Source of the DNA: Garcia nutans
Taxonomy: Eukaryota; Streptophyta; Magnoliopsida; Malpighiales; Euphorbiaceae
Reading direction: 5' to 3'
Length of the DNA: 64,000 nucleotides
NCBI GenBank assembly: GCA_947685225.1
Contig: CANTUV010000024.1
Coordinates: 11,798,001-11,862,000 of the forward strand
A program made the position numbers and the translations under genes. The stretch's first letter is position 1, and each line of letters begins with the position of its first letter. This document shows positions 36,260-48,221 of this stretch, in pieces. Below the pieces are notes generated by a model that saw only the letters and a list, made by a program, of their open reading frames with translations, did no database searches and was not told the DNA's origin.

Positions 36260-36960
36260 AATCTTAAAACCCTAATCTACTTTCCAACTTTTCAAAACCT
36301 TAAATCGTTTCATTAATTTACCAAAACCCTAATCTACTTTCCAATTTTCCAAAACCCTAAATTCAATCCTTTTCTTTTCAAAAACCCTAAAATTATTTTT
36401 TTGTTTCTTCAAAATATTAAAACCCTAATCTACTTTCCAACTTTCCAAAATCTTAAATCGTTTTCCCCAAAACCCTAATCTGTTTTCCAATTTTTCAAAA
36501 CCTTAAAACCCTAAATTTACCTTACAGCTTCTAAAAATCACATAAAGCTTTATAAAACTATAAATTATTTTTCCAAATTCTAAAATCAAATACATTCTCC
36601 GAAATACTAAAAACCCTAATTCAACTTCAAAACCAAAACAGTAACCCCAAACTAGCTAACCTTAAACCCTAGTTTTTCTAAACCCTAACCCTTTAATCCT
36701 AAAATCCTTGAAACCTTATAAACCTAAAACATTCAAACCCAATATAGTAAATCCAAAATAATAATCCAGTAACCGTAAATCATAAATCTAATGTTTTAAT
36801 ATCCAAACCCTAATTTCCTGATTTTATCCCTCAAACCCTAATTTGGTCAATCAAAGAACCTTATCAATCCCTTAAATCATAAAACCTTAATCCATTTTAA
36901 TTCCCTTAAAACTTACAGTAGCTTAAACCAATATATTCCAAAACCCTAAACATTCAATAA
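36260..36960 (+). promoter_or_regulatory. telobox-like AAACCCTAA cluster in S4
   Basis: At least ten AACCCTAA motifs occur in about 700 bases just after a splice-donor-like site. In plants AAACCCTAA (telobox) is a regulatory motif bound by TRB-type proteins and frequent in leader introns of translation genes. Weaker clusters lie at equivalent places in C (39020-39300, 46010-46280), E (49730-49930) and A (24160-24260). Confidence 0.6.
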
Positions 36961-37774
36961 AGAATCTTAAATAAAAACAGTAGCCTTAATTTGTATCTTT
37001 ACTTGCTTTATTTACTTTTAGATTTGATTGTGTAGTTCATTATATGCTTTGATTTATTTTATATGTTTTGATTTATTTAAGTTCAATGCTTGGTTTATTT
37101 AAATTATCATGGATGAATGTTTATATTTTGATTAATGTTTAATATCTTTGGTGAATGGTTTATTTATGATGAACGGTTATTTACTTCTATCGATTTATTT
37201 AGATTTCCAAATGTTGTAAAAGGTATGTTTCCACTTTGTGGGTAACTCATTAGTTAAATATCATGTAATTTAAATTGCTTTTATATTTTAGACCAATGTA
37301 AAGGACATGTTTCTACCTTTCGGTGGGTGTCCTATTTAGGCATGGATTATGTACGGGCATGTTTCCATCTTCGGATGGGTGTCTATTTATTTGTTTTGCT
37401 TGGAAATTGTTTTGATTTTCAATATATCGATGCTTTATTTTAATTATTGTGTGTAATATGGATAATATTGTTATATTTAAGAATTTTATAATATTAAGAC
37501 CTGTAAAGAAGGCCGATTCCAATGAACCGGCATTGTGGGGGTGCTGGGTCATTTCTCACCTTCCCCACACGTACCGAACTTTCCGAACCCATTAGGGGAT
37601 TGGGGACTCCTTAGGAATCGAGTCATCCACCCCTCTCTTTTTTCCCGGTCCGTCCAGGTGGCGACTCTATTTTCTCCGGACTTAGGTCCGTGTTCTCTAA
37701 GGCCTCGAGCTAAACAGTTCCAAAGTCGCAAGAACCATTCCACCAGGAGTGGGGGAAAAAATCCCCGCTCACAC

Positions 37775-37937
37775 TTGGTCAAAAGTAAACAACAATATTC
37801 CATGAAGCAAACATGAAATGGGTATGGAAACAGGGGGCATGGAAGGCCCATTGCTTGAGGAAGGTCCAGTCATTTTGCAAAAGAAGAAATGCATGCTTGT
37901 GCGAAGAACTAGACAACACATACATCAATATGAGCCT
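37775..37937 (+). other. tail of element A between S4 and C
   Basis: 163 bases of the non-coding tail of A, beginning with the TSD of S4 (CTTGG) and ending with the TSD of C (AGCCT). It continues at 47277. No gene. Confidence 0.8.
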
Positions 37938-38120
37938 TGTAGACCCTTAATTTTTGACCCATTCAAATCAAATAGTCTAAAATAATTTTTTATGGTATTT
38001 TATTTATTTTAATAATATTTTAATTACTAATATTATTTCATAGTTATTTTTAATAAAAATAAAAAATATAAAAAATAAAAAAATAAAAAATTGGACGGAT
38101 CAGCGAGCGTTGCACGGCAG

Positions 38121-38199
38121 CCCAATTCGCAGTCAGATGACACTGGCTGCGAATTGGGAACACCAATTTTGCAGCCAGATGCCACTGGCTGCAAATTGG
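38121..38199 (+). repeat. twin hairpins in the U3 of C
   Basis: First hairpin: 16-base arms 38121-38136 and 38143-38158 with one mismatch and a 6-base loop. Second: arms 38163-38178 and 38185-38199 with a single-base bulge, loop ATGCCA. The two are diverged copies of each other and are not present in the truncated 3' LTR. Confidence 0.85.
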
Positions 38200-38605
38200 C
38201 CGCTGCGCCCATTTTTGCCAGCGCAATTGCTGCCAGCACAGCCCACGGGCCCATTTTTTTCTGCCGGTTTTTTTTTGTTATCTTAATTAAATAATTTTTG
38301 CTTTAGTATTTAATTTTTATTAATAAATAATAATAATAATAATAAATAAATAAAAGAAAAAAAAGGAAGTTAGCTGCGCGAAATGGCTCACAGACCAATT
38401 CGCCCGCAGCTGCAGCTTTTTAGCCAGCGCAATTTCTCCTGCGGTAATTTTTTTTGCCATCGCGATTTTTCCGCAGCAGTTTTTATTCGCTAGTGAAATT
38501 TTTTCGACGTAAATTTTTTGAAACCTAATGCAATTAGGTTTCGGTTTCTTTTCTTAATAAATAATGTATGCCATGAGCAACTAGGAAAAAACCACAAAAA
38601 AACTC

Positions 38606-38614
38606 CTATAAATA
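38606..38614 (+). promoter_or_regulatory. TATA box of C 5' LTR
   Basis: CTATAAATA; the copy in the 3' LTR is at 45596-45604. Confidence 0.65.
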
Positions 38615-40304
38615 AGTATAATTACAACACAAAAAGGGAGGCAGAAAAGAGGGAAATGAATCCGGGAGAAAAAGTGGACAGAAGCTTGGAACAAAATTGA
38701 TCCAAAATTGAGTAAGAAAGGGAGTAAAGCAAGCTAATTTTTGGGGAGCCGAAAAACAATTCCAGCAATTCATCAAAGGCATCAACTGCCTTTGTTTTTG
38801 TTGATCCAAGAAGCAGTTTTTTGGGTGTAACTCACAAACCAAGGTTTGAGCTCTTAAATTATTTTTTGCTTTATCACAGTAGCTTAATTCATGAAATTGT
38901 GTCTTTCAAAATTAAAAATTCTAGGACATTTAATTTAGTTTTTATAAAGTTAAAAACACTATTTCATTTCTTTGTTTTCCAAAAAAACTTACAATTGCTA
39001 CTTTTTGTTTCATCAAAATCTTAAAACCCTAATTTAGCATATTTCTTTTCAAAACCTTAAATTAAAATTCTGTTTCTTTCAAAAAGCCTTAAAAAAACAT
39101 CTTTTCTATTTATAAAAACTTAAATTCATTTGGTTTACTTTCATAAAATCTCATAAAAGTATCAAATTGATTTTCAAACCCTAAAAGCCTAAACATCCAC
39201 CGAAACCCTAAATTTTAAAACATTAAACCCAAATTCAACTTCTAAACATAAAATAGTAAACTCTAACCCCTTTAAAACCTTAAACCCTAACTTTTTCTAA
39301 ACCTTAATCCTTTAAAACATTAAAACCATAAAAACACAAATATTTTAAATTTACACAGTAAGCTTGAAATCATCATTTAAAGCCACAAATCAAAAGTATT
39401 TTAAAGTGTCCAAAGCCCTAGTTTCATGATTTCACCATTCAAATATTAATTTAGTTACTTAAAAAGCTTTATCAACCTTTTAAAACATAAAATCTTAATC
39501 TATTTTAATTTCTAAAAAACTCACAGTAGCCATAATTTAGACTTTTATTTGCTTTATTCAATTCTATATTTGATTATGCTTTGTTTTTATTTCTTATGCC
39601 TTAATTTAGTTAAGTTCAATGCTTGGTTCATTTAATTTATCATGGATGGATGTTTACTTTCTATTGATATTTAATACCTTTGATGAATGATTCATTTATT
39701 TTGAATAGTTATTTACTTTATCAATTTATTTAGGTTTCCAAATGTTGTAAGAGGTATGTTTCCACTTGATGGGTACCTCATTAGTTAAATATCATGTAAT
39801 TTAAATTGCTTTTCTATTTTAGAACCAATGTAAAGGACATGTTTCTACCTTTCGGTGGGTGTCCTATTTAGACATGGGATGTAAGGGCATGTTTCCATCT
39901 TCGGATGGGTATCCATTTATTTGCTTTGTTTGGACATTGCTTTGATTTTAATATAATGATGCTTTCTTTCAATTATTGTGTGCAATATGGATAATGTTGT
40001 TATATTTAAGAATTTTATAATATTAAGACCTGTAAAGGAGGCCGGTTCCAATAAACTGGGCGTTGTGGGGGTGCTGGGCGATTTCTCACCTTCCCCACAC
40101 GTACCCAACTTCTTGAACCCATTAGGGGGTTGGGGATTCCATAGGAATCGAGTCATCCACCCCTTTCTTTTTCCCGGCCTATCTGGGTGGTGACTCTATT
40201 TTCTCCGGACTTAGGTTCGTGTTCTCTAAGGCCCCGAGCCTAAACAATGCCGAAGTCGCAAGAACCATTCCACCGGGAGTGGGGGCGAAAATCCCCGCTC
40301 GCAG

Positions 40305-40322
40305 TGTTGACTCCACTGGGGA
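40305..40322 (+). other. primer binding site of C
   Basis: TGTTGACTCCACTGGGGA, two changes from the Tat/Ogre consensus. Confidence 0.85.
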
Positions 40323-41481
40323 CAAGAGAAGTTGATTCCATTGGTCTTTATATTATTCTATTCTTTCTTATAATGATATTATTCATTGCATCATCTTAGA
40401 TTGTATCGTGTGCGTGAGTTAGGAAGCCCATGTTACCCGTGTTGTGTTATTTGAGGGATACCATACTTTCACTCAAGGTATGGAGATCAAGCATGGCCTA
40501 ACTACTCATAGCCTCGTACCATTTGTTTTATACTTGCTATGGGAGCCTAAGCCTTTTAACCCAAAGACTAAAGCTCATGTAATTGGCCTAGTTACTTTCC
40601 CTAGGTTTTACCCCAAATGCATGTTGTTTGACTATGGTTAGTTTATCTTTGTCTAAATCATGGCTTATTTGGTTTGTCCTTTTTCTAATATGACCTAAAT
40701 ACATTGTGAGCTCAAAATAAACTTTTCTTTAAAGTCCAAAAGACCAAAGCTATTTTCAAAATTTTTCAAGATGATCTTTGGACATAAGAATTTTATAAAA
40801 GCAAATCAAAAATTCTTTGGCTCATGGCCCAAATACTAAGCCCGAAATCCATTTTTCTAAAAGCTTTTACAATGGGCTTAGAAACAAAACTATTTTTACC
40901 CAACCTTTTCTTACAAAGAGCTTGCAAAAATATTTAGGCCAATTATGAAATACCAAAAATCAATTGTGGGCCTAGTTTACACTAAGAATAAATTAACCAT
41001 AGGCTTGTTTTTGGCATGAATCATTAGTTACCTTTTTTAAGTGAGAAATCTATCTATAATAAACCCCTTAATTTAGTTTTAATCCAATGTAGCATAAATG
41101 CTACTATAGTTGGTTGAATGGATTAAAACCTAATTACTAGGAATTATTATAAATTGATTTCCATTTTTGAAAATATAACTATTTGTTAAAATGTCCGAGG
41201 GAATTATTTGAAAACAAGATACCCCATGTTGGTATTTTGTTAACCATATTACCTGGGAAAAGAGACTCACCATTTGTGTGTGGATGGAAGGAACGTCCTA
41301 ATTATCTTTCTTTGTTGATTGCTCGTGCATACATTCATACATGCATACATTTGCATCTCATATCATTGATCCTCTCTGGCTCACAGCCCTGGATTATGAT
41401 AGCTCAAAAGCTTACAACAATCCGACCTACGCTGGAGATGAAGTATCTAGCAACAATTCAATCACTTGCTCGACAAAGACA
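40323..41481 (+). other. leader of C
   Basis: Long leader homologous to those of A, B and E. It includes a short frame at 40480-40641 and an acceptor GGCTCACAG ending at 41386. Confidence 0.75.
40480..40641 (+). CDS. short leader reading frame, conserved with E
   Basis: From the ATG at 40480, 53 codons begin MEIKHGLTTHSLVPF and end YPKCMLFDYG. The counterpart in E is 51053-51214, the same length with the same end. In A and B the frame is shifted and stops after about 35 codons. The upstream extension in C has no ATG. It may be an upstream ORF, or only unselected sequence within a leader intron. I do not recognise the product. Confidence 0.3.
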   Translation: MEIKHGLTTHSLVPFVLYLLWEPKPFNPKTKAHVIGLVTFPRFYPKCMLFDYG

Positions 41482-42879
41482 ATGGAGCCCAAACAAATTC
41501 AAAGGATGGTGGATGAGGCCCTCAATGCCAAGATGGAATAAATAAAAGAGGCCCTAGCTGAGACCATGAAGAACCAATTGACTGCAATCTTAGAGAATCA
41601 TGCCGAGGCATCTGCTAGCACTAAGAAGCCAAAGGACAAAGGGAAGACCAAAGTTGGTGAAGTGGTTTTTGATGATGAAAAAGTGATCATTGATGACGAT
41701 GATGATTGGACTCAATACTACCAAGATGTTCAAGAGAAGAAGAAAGAATCGAAGGTTGTTGAGAAAGAAACTATTGAAAAGATCGAGACATCCAATGTTG
41801 AAAAGATGATTGCTGATATAGAAAAGAAATTTGAGAAGAAGTTGAAAACCGAAGAGATGTCTGAGATCGACAAACTATTCGAACAAGATGAAGAGGTCCC
41901 TTATAAGTTCAAGATGCCTTCCTTTGCTAAGTACAATGGCACCGGAAATCCTCATCTCCATGTGAAGCAGTATATCACTGCCATGCAGTCTGCCCGAGCT
42001 ACTAAGACTCAAACCCTAAGGTACTTTATGCTCTCATTGGACCCTGTTGTCCAAAATTGGTTCAATACCTTAGATGATGGAACACAAAAGAGTTGGGATC
42101 TACTTTATAAAGCCTTCATCCAACAATATGGATATAATGTTGAGTTAGAAGTTACCTTAATGGAAGTGGAGTCCATTAGGCAAAGGCCGAATGAGAATTT
42201 TGTAGATTATGTCAAGAGATGGAGAAACAAGGCTGCTTTACTCAAGAAGAGGCCCGATGAATCTGATCAAATAAGGATGATCGTGAGAGGCGTCCTGCCC
42301 AATCTCGGTGAAAGGATGTCTCATACCCTTATAAGGGATTTCAAAGATCTTCTCCAAGCTGGTCTACAAATTAAAGAGTGGGAAAGGGAGAAAAATTGCT
42401 TTTCAATAAGAAGGAATGAGAAAGAGAATTACTAGCCTAGCAATCAAAGCACACAAAAAGAAGTTGATGTTAATGTAACCGGTCAAGGAAATAAAAGACA
42501 ATTCTCAGATCTGGGGAAGCCTTTGTCTTGGGTCTTTGACAAGCTACAAAAGAAAGGGTTGTTACAACCATTGGCTCCTCGACCTTTGCTTAGACCATTA
42601 CCCCCAAAATTTGATACTAAGGCTTTTTGTCAATTTCATTAGACTCAAGGACATGAGACTGATAGGTGTAACCGATTAAGGAATGAGATCCAAGATTTGA
42701 TTGATAGTGGCAAGCTACCCGAGCCGGATAAGCCCAACACCAAAGACAATCCATTACCAAGGTTCAATAGAGTGCTACCACCAGCAACATTCATGGTGGG
42801 AAAAGGATTGGAAGAAGACTTTGTTTTATCATCCTTTCAAGATGGAAATATTGAAGATGTGAAGGGAAAAGAAGCTTAA
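41482..42879 (+). pseudogene. gag of element C
   Basis: ATG at 41482 (MEPKQIQRMVDEALNAKME). About 466 codons stay in one register, interrupted by three stops: TAA at 41539 where E has Glu, TAG at 42433 where A has Gln, and TAG near 42641 inside the Cys/His motif CQFH.TQGHETDRC, where A has Gln. The gag domain (LRYFMLSLDPVVQNWFNTL) is complete. The reading frame ends GKEA just after the point where E continues towards protease, as in A. There are no frameshifts, so coding was lost only by point changes. Confidence 0.9.
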
Positions 42880-44950
42880 ACTTAATGGACTTTCCTTAGC
42901 TTGAATGTTGCTTTTCAATTTTACTTTCTTTAATATTTAATTGGAACTATCGTGTTTTTAAATTTAAATTTGTTTGAGTAAATTACTTTTATCAAAAACA
43001 TTTTGTTGGTCTTTGTTCACTTTGGTGCTCAAATGATGAGGAATCTAGCTTGATAATTCATTAATTAATATATTTATACATCATGACTCGAATGACTTTA
43101 CTAGGTGAGGGAATCGCTCTATAGCATTGAGTTGTGTATGCTTACTTAGAGAGGGCTCCTGCATAATTACCTTTATCTAGGTCATAGTCAGTCTTAGAAC
43201 ATGCTTTGACAAACTTTTGAGGCAAAATTGAACTCTGCTTATTTAAGGGAGAGATGATCTAGGCATTGTTTGGTTAGCCAACAACTAGTATCCACCCTAT
43301 TAAATATGAATCCCTAGTTGTCCCTTTGAGCCTTCATAAAATTTTAGCTTTCTTTTCATTGGCATATAACCCCAACAACCTACTCTGAGCTGTTGTGATA
43401 CTTTTGACAAGTCTTATGATCACTAAGATGAAGAGGCAAGAAGATCAAAGAAAGAAATGATTAGTCAAGATCATGAAGATAGTTGAAGTTCTTAAGACCA
43501 TAAGGTTAGTTGAAGTTCTCAAGACCATTAAGATAGTTGAAGTTCTCAAGACCATAAGGGTAGTTGATGTTCTCAAGACCATGAGGGTAGTTGATGCTTT
43601 CAATACCATAAGGGTAGTTGAAGTTTTCTTAATATCTCAAATATATCAACATCAACATCAGGGTAATAAATGATTTGTCCCTATTAAAGAAGATTTATGT
43701 TTCTCCACTCATCCATTATTGGAAGCCCAAGTTGGTACAAACAAGACAACTCTTTTACAGCTAGAACCAAAAACAAAAAACAAACCAAACAAAAAAAAGA
43801 GAGAAGAAAAGAAAATAAAAAAGAAAAGAAAAGAAAGGAAAAAGAAAAGAAAAAAAGAGAAAAAAAGAAAAGAAACCCCAAAATGGTTTAAAAAGCCAAT
43901 TGAGTTCTCTTTTACCTAAGGCATCAAAAGGCTTCCATTTGGTTTATAAGGACGGTTTGTCTTGAATTGGTCCAACCCAACTAAAGATTCGATCAAAATC
44001 AAAGAAAAAGGAGAAAGACCATTTAGTTCTTAAAATTTCTGTATTTGACAGTCCTACAAGGAAGAAGGACAAAAATGATAAAATGCTCAAAGAAAGGGAG
44101 GAGTAAGAAAAATGAAAAAGAAAGAAAGGGAGAAGAAGGAAAGAAATGAATTTGGGCACCAAACTTTATGCAAGGGCAAAGACTATCCTAATCAAGATCT
44201 AGATTAATTGCTCCGAATTACCTAAAGTTCCAACAAGAAATTTGTAGTGTGAGGGTTTGTCCACTGTGTCACACCAGCTCCAATCTCAAAATGGCCTTCA
44301 CTTAAACCCGTGTTCCTTATAGACCCCATTTCAAGCCTATCAAAGACCTGTTAATCTCTCTTGGATAAGCATGCATATGGGATAGATAATATTTAAACTC
44401 AAATGAGACCTTTAGCCAAGTAATGTGTATGTGCCTATCTGAAGTGCAACAATTCTTGCTTAAATAGAATTGATTCCCGAGTTTAGTATGGTAACTAGGG
44501 TTGTCATGTTATAGATCTGTTAATTTGGAAAAATCAAGTCTTGAGGTACATTGACATTGATTTGGCAAAGCCAAAATTTGATTTCAAATTAAAAAAAAAG
44601 TGTTTTGTCATACAAAGCCTTCAAGTTAAGGGAAGTATGTTGAACCTTGAATAACACATTAGGCAAAGGAAATGATTATTGGCAAGGTCATGAAGAAGCT
44701 ATTAACTGACATGCTGAAATATAGTTAGAAATAGATGAATCCCTGACTCTGCTGCTTGGGGTCTCCACCACTCATGTTCTCAACATCTTAAAGATAAAAG
44801 CCAAAAATGCAAAGCTTTCTATCATTCCAATGCAAGACTTGAACTAGCTTCGAAAATGAGTCAATGAGAATACTCCTGTTGATCACCTCGGTCTGTGAGT
44901 CAATGAAACCGCTGTGAGTATTATCATGCATATCATGCATACATGAGCAT
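42880..44950 (+). other. non-coding tail of C
   Basis: No gene. It matches the tail of A in blocks. It contains the 27-bp minisatellite (43470-43640), a purine-rich A/G tract (43780-43885) and another purine-rich stretch (44065-44150). Confidence 0.7.
43470..43640 (+). repeat. 27-bp minisatellite in the tail of C
   Basis: About six units of the type GTTGAAGTTCTCAAGACCAT with a period of 27 bp. The same place in element A (34315-34370) holds about two units. Confidence 0.85.
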
Positions 44951-45244
44951 ATCACATCACGATCGGGTCCAAGTACCCAAATCAATTCACACTCGGGTCC
45001 AAGTACCCAATCTCGGGTCCAATTACCCAAATCAATTCAAGCTCGGGTTCAGAACCCAAATTTTCCTTAAGTTCAGAACCTAGAATCTTTCTTGAGTCCA
45101 AAACACGAACCAGGTCTAGAACCCAAATTTTTCTTAGGTCCAGAACCTAGAATTATCCTTGAGTCCAAAACTCGAACCGGGTCCAGAACCCAAATTTTCC
45201 TTAAGTCCAAAACCTAGAATTTGTTTCTAAGTCCAGAACCCGAT
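44951..45244 (+). repeat. diverged short repeats before the 3' LTR of C
   Basis: Phrases of the type GGTCCAAGTACCCAA and GGTCCAGAACCCAAATTTT, similar to 63100-63710 in E. No polypurine tract precedes the LTR, in line with a deletion at the junction. Confidence 0.75.
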
Positions 45245-47271
45245 TTTTTTGTGTTATCTTAATTAAATAATTTTTGCTTTAGTAATTAATTTTTATTAAT
45301 AAAAAATAATAATAAAAAAAATAAAAGAAAAAAATAAAAGAAAAAAAAGGAAGTCGGCTGAGCAAAATGGCCTGGGGCCATTTCGCTCGCAGTTGCTGCA
45401 ACTTTTTTGCCAGCGCAATTTTTCCTGCGGCAATTTTTTTTGCCAGTGTGATTTTTCCGCAACAGTTTTTTTTCGCCAGCGAAATTTTTACGACGCAAAT
45501 TTTCTGAAACCTAATGCAATTAGGTTTCGATTTCCTTTTTTTAATAAATAATGTATGTTGTGAGCAACTAGGAAAAAACCACAAAAAAAAAACTCCTATA
45601 AATAAGTACAATTACAACACAAAAAGGGAGGCAGAAAAGAGGGAAAGAAATCCGGGAGAAAAAGTGGACAGAAGCTTGGAACAAAATTGATCCGAAATTG
45701 AGTAGGAAAGGGAGTAAAGCAAGCTGATTTTTGGGAGAGCCAAAAAACAATTCAAGCAATTCATCAAAGGCATCAACTGCCTTTGTTTTTGTTGATCCAA
45801 GAAGCAATTTTTTTGGTGTAACTCACAAACCAATTGAGCTCTTAAATTATTTTTTGTTTTATCACAGTAGCTTAATTCATGAAATTTTGTCTTTCAAAAT
45901 TAAAAATCCCAGAACCTTTAATTTAGTTTTTCTAAAGTTAAAAACACTATTTCGTTGCTTTGTTTTCCAAAAAAACTTACAATTGCTACTTTTTATTTCA
46001 TCAAAATCTTAAAACCCTAATTTAACATATTTCTTTTCAAAACCTTAAATTAAAATTCTGTTTCTTTCAAAAAGGCTTAAAAAACATCATTTCTATTTAT
46101 AAAAACTTAAATTCATTTGGTTTACTTTCATAAAATCTCATAAAAGTATCAAATTGATTTTCAAACCCTAAAAGCCTAAACATCCACCGAAACCCTAAAA
46201 TTTAAAACACTAAACCCAAATTCAACTTCTAAACCTAAAATAGTAAACTCTAACCCCTTTAAAACCTTAAACCCTAACTTTTTCTAAACCTTAATCCTTT
46301 AAAACATTAAAAATCATAAAAACACAAATATTTTATATTTACACAGTAAGCTTGAAATCATCATTTAAAGCCACAAATCAAAAGTATTTTAAAGTGTCCA
46401 AAGCCCTAGTTTCATGATTTCACCATTCAAATATTAATTTAGTTAATCAAAGAGCTTTATCAACCTTTTAAAACATAAAATCTTAATCTATTTTAATTTC
46501 TAAAAAACTCACAGTAGCCATAATTTAGACTTTTATTTGCTTTATTCAATTCTATATTTCTTATGCCTTAATTTATTTAAGTTCAATTCTTGGTTCATTT
46601 AATTTATCATGGATGGATGTTTACTTTCTACTGATATTTAATACATTTGATGAATGATTCATTTATTTTGAATAGTTATTTACTTTATCAATTTATTTAG
46701 GTTTCCAAATGTTGTAAGAGGTAAATTTCCACTTGGTGGGTACCTCATTAGTTAAATATCATGTAATTTAAATTGCTTTTCTATTTTATAACCAATGTAA
46801 AGGACATGTTTCTACCTTTCGGTGGGTGTCCTATTTAGGCATGGGATGTAAGGGCATGTTTCCATCTTCGGATGGGTGTCCATTTATTTGCTTTGTTTGG
46901 ACATTGCTTTGATTTTAATATAATGATGCTTTCTTTCAATTATTGTGTGTAATATGGATAATGTTGTTATATGAAAGAATTTTATAATATTAAGACCTGT
47001 AAAGGAGGCCGATTCCAATGATCCGGACGTTGTGGGGGTGCTGGGCAATTTCTCACCTTCCCCACACGTACCCAACTTTTTGAACCCATTAGGGGGGTTG
47101 GGGATTCCTTAGGAATCGAGTCATCCACTCCTTTCTTTTTCCCGGCCCGTCCGGGTGGCCACTCTATTTTCTTCGGACTTAGGTCCGTGTTCTCTAAGGC
47201 CCCGAGCCTAAACAGTGTCGAAGTCCCAAGAAACATTCCACCGGGAGTGGGGGCGAAAATCCCCGCTCACA
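45245..47271 (+). repeat. truncated 3' LTR of C
   Basis: Aligns with 38263-40303 but lacks the first 330 or so bases of the LTR, including the start TGTAGACCC and the twin hairpins. It ends CGCTCACA at 47271 next to an intact TSD. Confidence 0.88.
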
Positions 47272-47276
47272 AGCCT

Positions 47277-48221
47277 GCATGAGAAAAATCATTGGTTTGA
47301 GCCTACACAGGGGGAAAAGTTTCTCCTTTTCAATTTTTGAGTTTATGAGTGTACAAAACATTTTCAAACTCACTTTCAAATATTTTTCCACGCAGGGGGC
47401 AAGGAGAAGATATGAGGGCCAGCTAAAAAATAGCCAAAATTTTTGCAAAAGTAAGAACAAAAAGAATGGAACAACCGCTTTAGCCAGAATTCTCAACTGA
47501 TAAAATGTCAATCAAATCCAGCCTCAAGTCTAAGTATCTAAAATCAAATTAGTCTCAAGTTTAAGTAACCAAAATCAATTCAATCTCAGGTCTAAGTACC
47601 AAGTCTCGAGTCTAAGTACCTAAAATCAAAATCTATCTCGGGTCGAGCACCAAAAATTTAGTCTTGGGTCGAGCACCCAAAATTCAATTTTGGTTCGAGA
47701 ACCCAAATCCAGTTTTAGATAAAGAATCCAAAATCTAGTTTAGGATCAAGAATCCAAATTCAATTTCGAGTTGAGCATCCAAATCCAGTGGTAGATCGAG
47801 AATCCAAATCCAGTATTGGGTCGAGTACCCACAATCTAATCTTGGATCAAGAATCCAAATCCAGTATCAGGTCGAGCACCCAAATTCAGTTTATGGTTGA
47901 GCACCCAAAATTTAGGTTCGAGTCGAACATTCAAAATTCAATTTCGGGTCGAGTATCCAAAATACAATCTCGGGTCGATCACCCAAAATCTAATATCGGG
48001 TCCAGAATTTGAAGTCTAGTCTTGTGTCCAAAACTCAAAATCTAGTCTTGGATTGAGAATGCAAATCCAGTTTAGGGTTGAGAACCCAACATCGTGTCCA
48101 TAACCCAAACCATTGCCAATCTCGGGTCGAGAACCCATCCTCATTTGAAATCAGCTCAAAAGTCATGTTGCTTTTCACTCTCTTCTATAGAAATCTCATA
48201 TCGTTTAAGTAGGGGGTAAAC
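47277..48221 (+). repeat. tail of element A with tandem repeats, and polypurine tract
   Basis: Resumes element A after C. From about 47510 to 48130 it is built of variable units like GGTCGAGCACCCAAAATC, roughly 27-33 bases long. The flanking blocks match the tail of E (CACGCAGGGGGCAAGGAGAAG at 47390; TTGCTTTTCACTCTC at 48168). A polypurine tract AAGTAGGGGGTAAA at 48207-48220 precedes the LTR. Tat/Ogre 3' UTRs are known for hypervariable tandem repeats. Confidence 0.8.

Larger units (their letters stand above)
35464..37774 (+). mobile_element. S4: solo Tat LTR inside element A
   Basis: Starts TGTAGACCCTTAATTTTT and ends CCGCTCACA with TSD CTTGG at 35459-35463 and 37775-37779. It is followed by tail sequence of A, not by a primer site, so it is a solo LTR rather than the 3' LTR of A. 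TATA box CTATAAATA at 35914-35922; donor-like GAAG|GTATGA at 36131/36132; a dense run of AAACCCTAA motifs at about 36260-36960. Confidence 0.93.
37938..40303 (+). repeat. 5' LTR of C
   Basis: Starts TGTAGACCC; its end reads CGCTCGCA, a one-base change from CGCTCACA. It carries two adjacent hairpins at 38121-38199, GC-rich segments up to 38515, TATA box 38606-38614, donor-like CAAG|GTTTGA at 38843/38844 and several AAACCCTAA motifs. Confidence 0.92.
37938..47271 (+). mobile_element. element C: gag-only Tat retrotransposon
   Basis: TSD AGCCT at 37933-37937 and 47272-47276 frames the element. 5' LTR 37938-40303, primer site 40305-40322, leader, gag 41482-42879, non-coding tail to about 45244, then a 3' LTR that lacks roughly its first 330 bp (45245-47271). 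It is a relative of A: gag ends at the same point and pol is absent. It sits in the tail of A. Confidence 0.92.

Noticed and set aside
36260..36960. Interstitial telomere array.
   Set aside because: AAACCCTAA motifs are scattered with unrelated spacers and recur at the same LTR position elsewhere, so they are not a (TTTAGGG)n tract.
13829..37774. Reading 13829 and 35464 as the two LTRs of a single element.
   Set aside because: The LTR at 35464-37774 has its own TSD, CTTGG, on both sides and belongs to another LTR subtype; the subtype of 13829 reappears at 48222.
47788..48012. Small plus-strand frame in the tail of A.
   Set aside because: It lies entirely in tandem repeats of the 3' UTR and has no counterpart in C or E.
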